Of a DNA stretch of 64,000 nt, positions 1 to 7,861 are shown in pieces; positions within the stretch are counted from its first letter, which is position 1, and each line of letters starts with the position of its first letter. The notes under the pieces are model-generated. The model saw only the letters and a list, made by a program, of their open reading frames with translations. It was not told where the DNA came from and ran no database searches. The position numbers and the translations under genes were made by a program. Source of the stretch: Sphingomonas brevis (GTDB taxonomy: Bacteria > Pseudomonadota > Alphaproteobacteria > Sphingomonadales > Sphingomonadaceae); NCBI RefSeq assembly GCF_023516505.1, contig NZ_JAMGBB010000001.1:248001-312000 (forward strand), given 5' to 3'.

Positions 1-1075
1 TCCGCAGTGTTGGCCGTTCGGTACTGCCGAACAGCCGCCTGGCTTCGCTGACCAATGCCGTGCGGCGTTCCGTGGCCGGCTGATCAAGCCAGCTGGGCTG
101 GGCCGGACTTCCAATTCCTTCCAGCCCGGCCTGAAGCAGGGTGGCACGCGGAACCAAACCGCCTACTCGAAGCCCGCCAACCAGCCCGGCGCGATCGAGC
201 GCCCTGCTGAGCAGTCGGCGAACCTCGACCTCCTGAAGCGCGTCGTTGCGTTTGGTCGGCATCAGCCCGAACAGGCCGGCGACGGGGTCGAAGCGCAGCG
301 CTCCTCGTGGCATTTTCTGGGCCAGGGCGGTCGGCAAATCGTCGACCGTACCGCCGACGACCAGGTCGAGCTTGCCGTCGGCGAAAGCCGCGGCGAGCGC
401 CTTGGCGTTGCCGCCGCTGATGCGGACCCGTTCGACCGGATCCTCGGCATCCGGGATGCGGATGCGATGCGCCAACAGCAAGGCGCCCTTGGCTTCCTCG
501 TCGGCGGGGAAGGCGGCCGCATCTTCCGGTGCGGGAATAAGGAAGGGACCGGTACCGACGCTGGCGCGCACCAGCCCGAACTCGGGTTGGGCAAGCAGTT
601 GCAGCAGGTTCGGTCGCGGAGCCAGCAACCGGATCTCGATCACCCGGTCGGTCATCGCCACGATCTCGCCGACTGCGCCCAGCGTATCCTTGAGCGGATT
701 GGTGCTTGACGGGCGAAGCTGCCGGCTCAGGATGCGGGCGACGTCGTCGGCGCGGATCTTGCGGCCATCGGGCCATTCGCCGGTCTGCAGCCTGAAGATG
801 TAGCTCAGGCCGTCGTCGCTGACGTTCCATCGTTCGGCCAGTCCGGGGACGACCTGGCCGCGCTCGTCGAACCGCACCAGCCCCTGGGCCATGGTCTGCC
901 GGACCAGCGCATCGCCAGGTGAGAGCGGCGCGACCACGGTCTCGACCAGCTTCGGCATCGGACCGATCGCCGCGACTCGCGCAACGCCCTCGCTTTGCTT
1001 GCCGCAATTCGATAGCAGCAGCCCTGCTGCGGCCAGCGCGGCAAGCAGTGCTCGTTTGGGCGTCAGGCCAGCCAT
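1..1075 (-). CDS. ABC transporter substrate-binding lipoprotein, family 5 type (3' end cut by window edge)
   Basis: Reading the minus strand from ATG at 1075 gives an uninterrupted frame to the left edge (about 358 codons). The protein starts with a short basic region and a hydrophobic stretch ending in the lipobox-like LLLSNC (Cys24), so it should be a lipid-anchored periplasmic protein. The following text (GDALVRQTMAQGLVRFD, ...VPGLAERWNVSDDGLSYIFRL, ...WPDGRKIRADDV) is the typical start of the peptide/nickel/oligopeptide-binding SBP_bac_5 fold. Such proteins deliver oligopeptides or other solutes to an ABC permease. No permease gene is visible here; it would have to lie beyond the edge. 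It is divergent from the PBP gene. The solute is unknown. Confidence 0.8.
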   Translation of the reverse strand, partial: MAGLTPKRALLAALAAAGLLLSNCGKQSEGVARVAAIGPMPKLVETVVAPLSPGDALVRQTMAQGLVRFDERGQVVPGLAERWNVSDDGLSYIFRLQTGEWPDGRKIRADDVARILSRQLRPSSTNPLKDTLGAVGEIVAMTDRVIEIRLLAPRPNLLQLLAQPEFGLVRASVGTGPFLIPAPEDAAAFPADEEAKGALLLAHRIRIPDAEDPVERVRISGGNAKALAAAFADGKLDLVVGGTVDDLPTALAQKMPRGALRFDPVAGLFGLMPTKRNDALQEVEVRRLLSRALDRAGLVGGLRVGGLVPRATLLQAGLEGIGSPAQPSWLDQPATERRTALVSEARRLFGSTERPTLR

Positions 1076-1186
1076 CGGAACGGGTTTAGCTCACATGTGG
1101 AGTTCATCAACCACTGGATATTGGCATTGGGCTGTATTACCTGTCTAAGGCAGTACGACCGGCGTTGACGGGCCGGAAGGGGAGAG

Positions 1187-3178
1187 ATGGCCGAAAACGA
1201 CGCCTTCGGGCATGGCATCTGGCAGCGCGGCGGGGCCGATGTGGAGGTTTTGCCCGACCCGTTCGGCCGGGACGCCACCCGGCCGCCGCACTTTCCCGCT
1301 GGCGAGCCAAAGCCGTCAAAGCGGCGCTGGCTGCGGTGGGGATTCACGGCGTTCGGCGCGCTTCTGCTGATCACGTTGCTGTGGCTGATCGTCACCGCAC
1401 CCCTCAGCCGCGCGCTCGAACCGCTCAAGGATCCGGCGATGCTGCTGTTGTCGCAGGAGGGTCGGCCGATCGCCAGGCGCGGCGCGGTGAAGGACGAGCC
1501 GGTTGAAGTCGCCAAGCTTGATCCGCTTACGTCGGCCGCGTTCATCGCCATTGAGGATCGCCGGTTTCGCAGTCATTGGGGGATCGATCCGCGCGCCATC
1601 GGCCGGGCGATGGTGGCCAATGCGCGGGCGGGCGGAGTTCGCCAGGGCGGCAGCACGCTGACCCAGCAACTGGCCAAGACCAGCTTCCTGTCCGCCGACC
1701 GATCGCTGAAGCGCAAGGCGCAGGAAGTGATCATCGCATTCTGGCTGGAAGGATGGCTGACCAAGGATGAAATCCTGTCGCGCTATCTGTCGTCAGTCTA
1801 TTTCGGCGACGGCGTCTACGGACTGCGTGCCGCCTCCCGCCATTATTTCGATCGGGAGCCGGAGCGGCTGACGCTGGCTCAGTCGGCAATGCTGGCGGGA
1901 TTGGTGCAGGCTCCATCGCGACTTGCACCTACCCGCAACCTGGCGGCGGCTCAGAAGCGCAGCAGGCTGGTTCTCCAGGAAATGGCGGACAATGGCTACA
2001 TTAGCCAGGCCCGGGCCAAGGCGACCAAGTCGGCAAGGCCGGTCGGCAGCAACCAGGCGGTTCCGACCGGCACCTATTTCGCGGACTGGGTCGCGCCGCA
2101 GGCCGCCCAGGCGTTCGATGCCGATTATGGAGAGGTAAGGGTGCCGACCACGCTCGACGCCGATCTGCAGCGGCTGGCCGTGCAGGCGGTGTCCGGCGCC
2201 CGCATCGGCGATGCCCAGGCGGCGCTGGTGGCCATGCGCCCCGATGGCCGGGTAGTCGCGATGGTCGGTGGGCGCGACTACGGCAAGAGCCCGTTCAACC
2301 GCGCCACCCAGGCTCGCCGGCAGCCGGGCAGCGCCTTCAAGCTGTTCGTCTATCTCGCCGCATTGCGTGCCGGCTACACGCCGAACAGCATGATCGACGA
2401 CAGGCCGATCACTGTCGACGGCTGGTCACCGGGCAACAATGACGGTGTCTACCGCGGGCAGATCACGCTCCGCGAGGCCTTTGCCCGCTCGAGCAATGCG
2501 GCGACCGTCCGGCTGGCCGAGCAAATCGGGCGGCAGAATGTCATTCGTGCCGCCCGCGACCTTGGCATCGACTCGCCCTTGATCGATCGCCCCAGCCTGT
2601 CGCTTGGCACGTCGGGCGTCAGCCTGATCGAACTCACGTCCGCTTACGCGGCCATCGCCGGGGGCCGCTATCCGGTCGAGCCAACCGGGCTTCAGCCAAA
2701 GAGCGAGGACGAGGAGGAGGGGCTATCGTCCTTTTTTGCGCGTGGCGGCCAGCTCGACGACCGGCGCGACCGTACGCCGATGCTGGCTTTGCTGTGGGCG
2801 GCGGCCAATGAAGGCACCGGACGGCGGGCGGCCCTGTCGACTCCGACATTCGGCAAGACCGGTACGACTCAGAACAATCGCGACGCGCTGTTTATCGGAT
2901 TTGCCGGCAATCTGGTGGTCGGCGTGTGGGTCGGGCACGATGACGACCGGACACTCGGCAAGATCACCGGTGGAACGGCGCCGGCGGAAATTTGGCGGCG
3001 CTTCATGGCTCCGGCGATTTCGATCGACGGTCGCCGCGGACCGCCGCTGCCGGCCGGCTACAGGGTGCCGGAGCGCCAGAGAGACCGTAAGAGCCCGCTG
3101 CCCGATGACTGGAGCGAAGGCGGAGACGCGATCCGCCAGATCATTGAAGCGGTCGAGCGTCTGATCGAGGAAAATTGA
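1187..3178 (+). CDS. Class A penicillin-binding protein (bifunctional peptidoglycan glycosyltransferase/transpeptidase, PBP1A-like)
   Basis: 663 aa. It polymerises lipid II and cross-links peptidoglycan in the periplasm. A cytoplasmic N-terminus of about 50 residues precedes one membrane anchor (about 51-72). The glycosyltransferase 51 domain follows, with catalytic Glu in AIEDRRF (about 123) and the QGGSTLTQQLAK motif (about 153-164). The transpeptidase domain has SAFK (Ser about 382, Lys 385), SSN (435-437) and KTGT (557-560), so all active-site motifs are intact. GGAGAG lies a few bases before ATG 1187. At 663 aa it is shorter than classical PBP1A (about 800 aa) and has no obvious OB insertion. 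It starts divergently from the ABC lipoprotein, 111 bp apart. Subclass (PBP1A or 1C) is uncertain. Confidence 0.93.
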   Translation: MAENDAFGHGIWQRGGADVEVLPDPFGRDATRPPHFPAGEPKPSKRRWLRWGFTAFGALLLITLLWLIVTAPLSRALEPLKDPAMLLLSQEGRPIARRGAVKDEPVEVAKLDPLTSAAFIAIEDRRFRSHWGIDPRAIGRAMVANARAGGVRQGGSTLTQQLAKTSFLSADRSLKRKAQEVIIAFWLEGWLTKDEILSRYLSSVYFGDGVYGLRAASRHYFDREPERLTLAQSAMLAGLVQAPSRLAPTRNLAAAQKRSRLVLQEMADNGYISQARAKATKSARPVGSNQAVPTGTYFADWVAPQAAQAFDADYGEVRVPTTLDADLQRLAVQAVSGARIGDAQAALVAMRPDGRVVAMVGGRDYGKSPFNRATQARRQPGSAFKLFVYLAALRAGYTPNSMIDDRPITVDGWSPGNNDGVYRGQITLREAFARSSNAATVRLAEQIGRQNVIRAARDLGIDSPLIDRPSLSLGTSGVSLIELTSAYAAIAGGRYPVEPTGLQPKSEDEEEGLSSFFARGGQLDDRRDRTPMLALLWAAANEGTGRRAALSTPTFGKTGTTQNNRDALFIGFAGNLVVGVWVGHDDDRTLGKITGGTAPAEIWRRFMAPAISIDGRRGPPLPAGYRVPERQRDRKSPLPDDWSEGGDAIRQIIEAVERLIEEN

Positions 3179-3196
3179 CCTCTGTTAAAAAAAGTT

Positions 3197-3242
3197 ACGG
3201 TTAACGTTTGGAAACCGGCGCCTTTAAAGGTTTCTCAACCGT
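3197..3242 (+). other. Nested inverted repeat between PBP and Flp pilin genes
   Basis: Outer arms ACGGTT (3197-3202) and AACCGT (3237-3242) enclose inner arms GAAACC (3211-3216) and GGTTTC (3229-3234), with CCTTTAAAGG between them. It lies 18 bp after the PBP stop and about 93 bp before the pilin start. It may end PBP transcription or fold in the pilin leader. There is no clean T-run, so a standard terminator is not certain. Confidence 0.4.
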
Positions 3243-3334
3243 TGCAGTCGTAATCCTTCATGCAACCGACGCGGCTTATCTTGCGGAGGTGGGGAAATGT
3301 GGATTCCCGTGTGGAGCCTTGAAGGAGACCAGAG

Positions 3335-3502
3335 ATGGCCAAGTTTCTGAAGCTTATTAAGTCGAAAAAGGGTGCGACCGCGATTGAATACGGCCTGATT
3401 GCCGCTCTCATCGCCGTTGCCGCGATTGCCGCTATGGGCAACATTGGTAACCAGCTGGGCAGCACGTTCAACAACGTGTCGTCTGAGCTCGCGACCAGCT
3501 AA
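3335..3502 (+). CDS. Flp-family type IVb pilin, orphan
   Basis: 55 aa, ATG at 3335 with AAGGAG about 8 nt upstream. It has the Flp pilin signature: a short basic leader (MAKFLKLIKSKK), then GATAIEYGLIAALIAVAAIA, where the prepilin peptidase normally cuts before the hydrophobic helix and Glu-Tyr follows. The short polar C-terminus ends NVSSELATS. Flp pilins form bundles assembled by the Tad machinery for surface attachment. No tad/cpa gene is present in the window, so secretion must rely on genes elsewhere. A strong hairpin plus T-run follows directly, so it is probably a single-gene transcript. A second Flp pilin lies at 61715-61882. Confidence 0.9.
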   Translation: MAKFLKLIKSKKGATAIEYGLIAALIAVAAIAAMGNIGNQLGSTFNNVSSELATS

Positions 3503-3529
3503 TCGACTTAAGATTAGCCTAAAAGACAG

Positions 3530-3564
3530 GCGGCGGCGTCGAAAGGCGCCGCCGCTTTTCTTTT
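3530..3564 (+). terminator. Rho-independent terminator after Flp pilin
   Basis: Perfect 9-bp stem GCGGCGGCG (3530-3538) / CGCCGCCGC (3547-3555), an 8-nt loop, then TTTTCTTTT. It sits 27 bp after the pilin stop. Confidence 0.9.
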
Positions 3565-3606
3565 GTGCGCAGTACGAAGAAAATCCGGTGGGGAAGTGCC
3601 GCCGTT

Positions 3607-4302
3607 CTAACTCAGCATTGCGCCGACGCTCTCGTCAAAATGGGCGGACATCCATTTCCGGGCGCTGTCGACATCCCTGAGCGCGATAGCCTTGGCCAGC
3701 AATCGATGGCGCTCGACGCTGTCGCGCCGCTCTTCGGTCGTCTGGCGGGTGCGCCACGCCTGCGGGATAGCAATCTTCATCAGTGGCACGAAGCTGATCA
3801 CGATCTGATGGAACAGCTCGTTTCCGCTGGCCTCGGCGATTGCCAGGTGGAAGGCGATATCGGTTTCGGTGGTTTGCTCGTTGGCCTGGTCTTCGGCCTC
3901 CAGCTTCTCGGCCAGTTCGACAATGCCGGCAGCCTGGGCAGCCGAAGCATTGGCCGCGGCCAGCATCGCCGTCCTGACCTCGATCGTCCGGCGGACGTCC
4001 CACACGTCGATTACCTTGATCTGGGCGGTTGAAATGGCGTGATCGAGCGACTGCGCGATCACCGACCCGTCGAGCGCTCCGACCCGCGGCTTGCGGCCGT
4101 TGGCGACGTCGATCAGTTTCAGTGCGGCCAGCGCCTGGAAAGCTTCGCGCATCACGGCGCGGCTAACTCCCAGCCGTTCAGCGAAATAGCCTTCGCCGGG
4201 GACGGTGTCGCCGACGCGGAGGTTGGAATCGCGCATGTAGCCGGTGACGGCGTCGATCGCGGTCTGGACCAGCGACTTTGCGGCGGGTGCTTGCGCGTTC
4301 AT
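3607..4302 (-). CDS. GntR-family transcriptional regulator, FadR/FCD subfamily
   Basis: 231 aa from ATG 4302, which overlaps the stop of the upstream AraC gene (TGATG), implying translational coupling. Residues about 10-75 form the winged helix (…VPGEGYFAERLGVSRAVMREAFQAL…). The rest is an all-helical FCD ligand domain with the usual metal-binding set: Asp and His in DIAFHLAIAEASGN, His in VERHRLLAKAI and His in MSAHFDE. FCD regulators commonly sense organic acids or sugar acids and repress their own catabolic operons. Palindromes of the GTNNNAC class expected for FadR-type proteins lie upstream of this operon and of the TonB receptor, so this is the likely operator-binding protein of the locus. 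The ligand is unknown. Confidence 0.88.
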   Translation of the reverse strand: MNAQAPAAKSLVQTAIDAVTGYMRDSNLRVGDTVPGEGYFAERLGVSRAVMREAFQALAALKLIDVANGRKPRVGALDGSVIAQSLDHAISTAQIKVIDVWDVRRTIEVRTAMLAAANASAAQAAGIVELAEKLEAEDQANEQTTETDIAFHLAIAEASGNELFHQIVISFVPLMKIAIPQAWRTRQTTEERRDSVERHRLLAKAIALRDVDSARKWMSAHFDESVGAMLS

Positions 4303-5063
4303 CAGGCGGCCACCGCACAGGCACGGAAATCGCTCGGGCTTCGGCCAAATCGGCGCCCGAACGCGCGGGTGAAACTGGCGTTGTTGAGGTAGCCGTTGCG
4401 ATAGCCGATCAGGCTGACCGGCAAGTCGGTCGAAATCAGCTGCCGGCTCGCTTCTGCCAGGCGCCGCTCCGACAGCGCCTCGCTCACCGTGCAATGATAG
4501 GTTTCGCGAAACCCGCGCGACAATTTGCTGCGGTTGATGCCGCAGCTGCGGGCAATCTGCCCCAGGGTCAGCTTCTCCTGCCATTGATCGTCGATCAGTT
4601 GGCGGGCCGCGGCGATCCGCTGCAGATCCCCCTGCGACATGGTCGCGGGACCGCTAGCGGCGGCGAGACGGCCTGCTGCCGCCGCGCTGAGCAATTCGCA
4701 AAGCAGTTCGATGCTCTTGGCCAGCTTGTAGGGCGTTCCCGCCGCTTCCGGCTTGGCGCAGTCGCGAATCGCGAGCGCAATCGCACGCATTTCCGAAGGC
4801 AGGAAGTAGGACGCGCCATCGGCCAGGTCGAGCGCTCCGCCCAGCAGGCGCTCGCAGGCATCACGGGCAACGATGAAGATCAGGCGGACTTCGTCATCGC
4901 CTTCTTCAAGCACGTCGATGGCCGGCTTTTCATGAAACCGGAAGGTGGCCGGGCAGCCGAAGTCGAATTCGAACGCCACCGGCGATGTTGGCCATCGATG
5001 ACCGGCCATTACCCCCATGCCGACCAGTGTCAGCATCTCCGGCGATACATCGATGGCTTCCAT
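4302..5063 (-). CDS. AraC-family transcriptional regulator
   Basis: 253 aa. The C-terminal third carries two helix-turn-helix units typical of AraC/XylS: …LTLGQIARSCGINRSKLSRGF… and …VSLIGYRNGYLNNASFTRAFGRRFGRSPSDFR. The N-terminal half is a small effector or dimerisation region that I do not recognise. It is the first gene of a two-gene unit with the GntR regulator (stop and start overlap at 4302). The two palindromic operators at 5112-5150 sit 50-90 bp upstream of ATG 5063, so the pair is probably auto-regulated. It likely acts as activator of the adjacent uptake and catabolism genes; target and effector are inferred only from position. Confidence 0.88.
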   Translation of the reverse strand: MEAIDVSPEMLTLVGMGVMAGHRWPTSPVAFEFDFGCPATFRFHEKPAIDVLEEGDDEVRLIFIVARDACERLLGGALDLADGASYFLPSEMRAIALAIRDCAKPEAAGTPYKLAKSIELLCELLSAAAAGRLAAASGPATMSQGDLQRIAAARQLIDDQWQEKLTLGQIARSCGINRSKLSRGFRETYHCTVSEALSERRLAEASRQLISTDLPVSLIGYRNGYLNNASFTRAFGRRFGRSPSDFRACAVAA

Positions 5064-5111
5064 TTGCTCTTCGCCCCTTGAACAGCCTGTTTTCGATGAA
5101 TCGCCTATAAT

Positions 5112-5150
5112 AGCTATCTGATAGCTTTGTCTAGACCTGTCTGACAGGTC
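5112..5150. promoter_or_regulatory. Paired palindromic operators upstream of araC-gntR genes
   Basis: Two perfect odd-centred palindromes: AGCTATCTGATAGCT (5112-5126, centre 5119) and GACCTGTCTGACAGGTC (5134-5150, centre 5142), with centres 23 bp apart. The pair overlaps the last codons and stop of the MFS gene and lies just upstream of the AraC gene. On the minus strand the first palindrome falls between a -35-like TAGACA (5133-5128) and a -10-like TATTAT (5112-5107), which suits repression. The GTCTGAC core matches the GTNNNAC class bound by FadR-type GntR proteins. The same pair with the same spacing recurs before the TonB receptor gene. Confidence 0.75.
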
Positions 5151-6460
5151 GGCGCTAAGGGCGCTCGTTTCATCGCCAGCCAGAACCCAGCCACGGAGAC
5201 TATGCCAACCGCAACACCGACGATGGCAAGCGCGGTGGCGAGGTGCTGCTCGCCGCCGAGCAGGCCGCTCACTGCGGTGACCAGGGTCGGGGCGATTCCG
5301 AAACCGATCAGCCCGGCTATGGCGATGAACGCACCAATCGAAAGGCCGCGCAGTTCATTGGGGAGCAGCACGGTGAGTGCCACGGAAGTGACCAGCCCGG
5401 TGACCGTACCCGCGAGAATCAGCATGAAGATGAGGGCTGCAAAGCTGGTGACGCCGGGCATGATCGGGAACAGCGCCGCCGGGACACCGATGAGCGCCGC
5501 GATGACTGCCCCGATCAGCAGGCCGCCCTGCCGCCCGGATTTCTGACCCCAGTCGGCGGCTAGACCGCCGATCACCGCACCGATGACCCCGGTGACCAGG
5601 ACGATGGCGCCAAGCCAGCTGCCGAAGTCGGCCGGGGCCTGGTGGTAACCGCGCTCAAGCACCGGCGATGCCCAGATTCCAGCGGCCGCATCTGCCATCA
5701 CCACACTTGTCTGGCCGACGAAAAGCGGGATCAGGAATGCGCGCCGTTCCCACAGTTCGAGAGCCACAGTCTTGAACGGTGCATGCGGGCCCGCTTCGAC
5801 CTCATGGCGGGATGGCTCGCGCAGGGCCAGCAACGGAAGCAACAGCACGGCGCTGCCGATGCCAAGCGCCCACTGCGCGCTGCGCCAGGCGCTAACCTCG
5901 CCGAACCAGTGCGGAGCTTCTGCCCTGCCGAAGAAGCCCAGCAGCCAGCCTGCCAAAGCGAAGCCGGCCGCAACTCCGAAATTCTTGCCCAACGTGCTGA
6001 TCAGCATTCCTCGGCCGCGCTGATCGGGGAGGCAAAGGTCGGCCGACAGGGAAAGCGCCGCGGTCAGCGCGCCGGTGGTGCCAATCCCGGTCAACATCCG
6101 GCCGATGAACAGCACAGTCGCGCCCGGCGCGGCGGCCGTTACAAAACATCCCGCGGTCCAGATTGCTCCCATGATCATGAGCAGGCGCACGCGATTGCCG
6201 CGATCGACCCAGACTCCGATCGGGATGGAAAAAAGCACCAGCGGTACCGCGGCACCGCCGCCCTGGATCAGCGCCAGTGCCGTATCCGACAGGCCCATTT
6301 CCCGTTTGGCGCTTTCGGCCATGATGCCGAAGCTCTGCATGGCGGTGAATCCGATCGCGATCGCCAGCGCGATGATCAGCAACGCAACAATGGACCGGCC
6401 GATTGAAGGCGCCGGTGCGGACGTCACTTCCGGATCGATCGAGGCAGGGGCGAAAGTCAT
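5114..6460 (-). CDS. MFS transporter (probable uptake permease of the catabolic locus)
   Basis: 448 aa, ATG at 6460 overlapping the upstream dehydrogenase stop (ATGA), so translationally coupled. It has about 12 hydrophobic helices and the loop 2-3 MFS signature GVWVDRGNRVRLL (about residues 75-90). Loop 6-7 is short. As third gene after the TonB receptor and the FAD dehydrogenase, it probably moves the same substrate, or its product, across the inner membrane. The last 11 codons are formed by the palindromic operator DNA of the downstream araC-gntR promoter, so the extreme C-terminus (…TCQTGLDKAIR) may be under DNA-level rather than protein-level selection. Substrate is not predictable from sequence. 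Confidence 0.88.
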   Translation of the reverse strand: MTFAPASIDPEVTSAPAPSIGRSIVALLIIALAIAIGFTAMQSFGIMAESAKREMGLSDTALALIQGGGAAVPLVLFSIPIGVWVDRGNRVRLLMIMGAIWTAGCFVTAAAPGATVLFIGRMLTGIGTTGALTAALSLSADLCLPDQRGRGMLISTLGKNFGVAAGFALAGWLLGFFGRAEAPHWFGEVSAWRSAQWALGIGSAVLLLPLLALREPSRHEVEAGPHAPFKTVALELWERRAFLIPLFVGQTSVVMADAAAGIWASPVLERGYHQAPADFGSWLGAIVLVTGVIGAVIGGLAADWGQKSGRQGGLLIGAVIAALIGVPAALFPIMPGVTSFAALIFMLILAGTVTGLVTSVALTVLLPNELRGLSIGAFIAIAGLIGFGIAPTLVTAVSGLLGGEQHLATALAIVGVAVGIVSVAGFWLAMKRAPLAPTCQTGLDKAIR

Positions 6461-7857
6461 AGCTGGAACACCTTGCCGGGGTTGAGCATGTTGGTCGGGT
6501 CGAGCGCTCGCTTGATCGAACGCATCAGGTCGACCGCGTCGCCCAATTCTTCCTCGAGCCACTCCTGCTTGCCGAGACCGATGCCATGTTCCCCGGTGCA
6601 GGTGCCGTCCATCGCCAGCGCGCGGCGGACCAGCCGGGCATTGATCGCCTGGACTTCCTCCAGCTCGGCCTTGCTGTCGGGATCGATCGAAAAGACCACG
6701 TGGAAATTGCCGTCTCCGACATGGCCGAGAATGGTCGCGGGCACGCTCGATGCCTCGAGCTCGGCCTTGGTCTCGCCAATGCATTCGGCCAGCCGGCTGA
6801 TCGGCACGCACACGTCAGTCGCCCAGCCGATCGCGCCAGGCCGCATGTTGACCGCGGCATAATAAGCCTCATGGCGCGCCTTCCACAGAGCCGACCGCTC
6901 CTCGGTGCGGTTCGCCCAGCGGAACTCGCCGCCACCATTGGCCGAGGCCAGTTCCTTCACCGTTTCGACCTGCTCGGCGACGTAGCGCTCGGAGCCATGG
7001 AATTCGAAGAACAGGGTGGTCAGCTCCGGCAGGTCCATCTTCGACCATTTGTTGACCGCGCGGATCTGGGCGTCGTCGAGGATCTCGACCCGGGCCAGCG
7101 GAATGCCGAGCTGGATCGACTGCACTACCGTGTCGACGGCGCCGGCGATGGTGTCGAAGCTGCAGGTTGCGGCCGAAATGGCCTCGGGTATCGCGTGCAG
7201 CCGCAGCGTCGCCTCGGTGATGATGCCGAGCGTGCCTTCCGAACCAACGAACAGGCGGGTGAGGTCATAGCCGGCCGACGATTTGCGGGCACGGCGGCTG
7301 GTCCGAACAACGCGACCATCGGCAGTGACGACGGTAAGTCCCAATACCGCCTCGCGCATCGTCCCGTACCGGACCGCATTGGTTCCGGACGCACGGGTCG
7401 ACGCCATGCCGCCGATGGTCGCGTTCGCGCCAGGATCAATGGGGAAGAACAGTCCCTGGTCGCGAAGATGTTCATTCAATTGTTCGCGGCGCACGCCGGC
7501 TTCGACCACGCAGTCGAAATCCTCGGCATTGACCGCGACGATCCGGGTCATGCGGCTGAGGTCGAGCGAAACTCCGCCCTGAACCGCCAGCGTATTGCCT
7601 TCGACCGAGGTGCCCGCGCCGAAGGCGATGATCGGGACGCCGGCTTCACGGCACAGGTTGACCGCCTCGACCACCTCATCGGTGGACTGAGCGAAAACCA
7701 CCGCGTCGGGCGGCATGGGGGCGAAGTGAGTTTCACTTTTGCCATGCTCCAGCCGGATCGCCTGACCCTGCTGGAAACGGTCCCCGAACCGCTCGCCTAA
7801 CGCGGTTGCCAGTCCCCCCGGCAGCCCGCTCCCGGCGCCCTGAGTTGCAATGCCCAT
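6457..7857 (-). CDS. FAD-linked D-2-hydroxyacid (D-lactate type) dehydrogenase
   Basis: 466 aa from ATG 7857, only 4 bp after the TonB receptor stop. The N-terminal PCMH-type FAD domain shows GAGTSVEGNTLAVQGG, FPIDPGANATIGGM and GSEGTLGIITEATLRLH. The C-terminal FAD-oxidase domain shows HVGDGNFH and GEHGIGLGK, ending DPTNMLNPGKVF. This is the GlcD / D-lactate dehydrogenase (cytochrome) family, which oxidises D-2-hydroxyacids to 2-oxoacids and passes electrons to the respiratory chain. Length fits the family. Between a TonB receptor and an MFS transporter it is likely the oxidative step of a dedicated pathway. D-lactate, glycolate or a larger hydroxyacid are all possible. Confidence 0.9.
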   Translation of the reverse strand: MGIATQGAGSGLPGGLATALGERFGDRFQQGQAIRLEHGKSETHFAPMPPDAVVFAQSTDEVVEAVNLCREAGVPIIAFGAGTSVEGNTLAVQGGVSLDLSRMTRIVAVNAEDFDCVVEAGVRREQLNEHLRDQGLFFPIDPGANATIGGMASTRASGTNAVRYGTMREAVLGLTVVTADGRVVRTSRRARKSSAGYDLTRLFVGSEGTLGIITEATLRLHAIPEAISAATCSFDTIAGAVDTVVQSIQLGIPLARVEILDDAQIRAVNKWSKMDLPELTTLFFEFHGSERYVAEQVETVKELASANGGGEFRWANRTEERSALWKARHEAYYAAVNMRPGAIGWATDVCVPISRLAECIGETKAELEASSVPATILGHVGDGNFHVVFSIDPDSKAELEEVQAINARLVRRALAMDGTCTGEHGIGLGKQEWLEEELGDAVDLMRSIKRALDPTNMLNPGKVFQL

Positions 7858-7861
7858 GACA

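Noticed and set aside
84..1007. Long minus-strand open frame in a different phase
   Set aside because: Arg/Ala/Gly-rich shadow of the ABC lipoprotein; the true frame starts at 1075 with a lipobox and family motifs.
4302..4584. Longer start for the GntR gene (extra 94 codons)
   Set aside because: The added part is antisense-like within the AraC gene; ATG 4302 sits at the coupled stop and matches the family N-terminus.
4278..5081. Plus-strand frame antisense to the AraC gene
   Set aside because: Shadow frame with no motif; high Arg and Gly; the minus frame has clear AraC helices.
5642..6406. Plus-strand frame antisense to the MFS gene
   Set aside because: Composition typical of antisense of a membrane gene; no domain.
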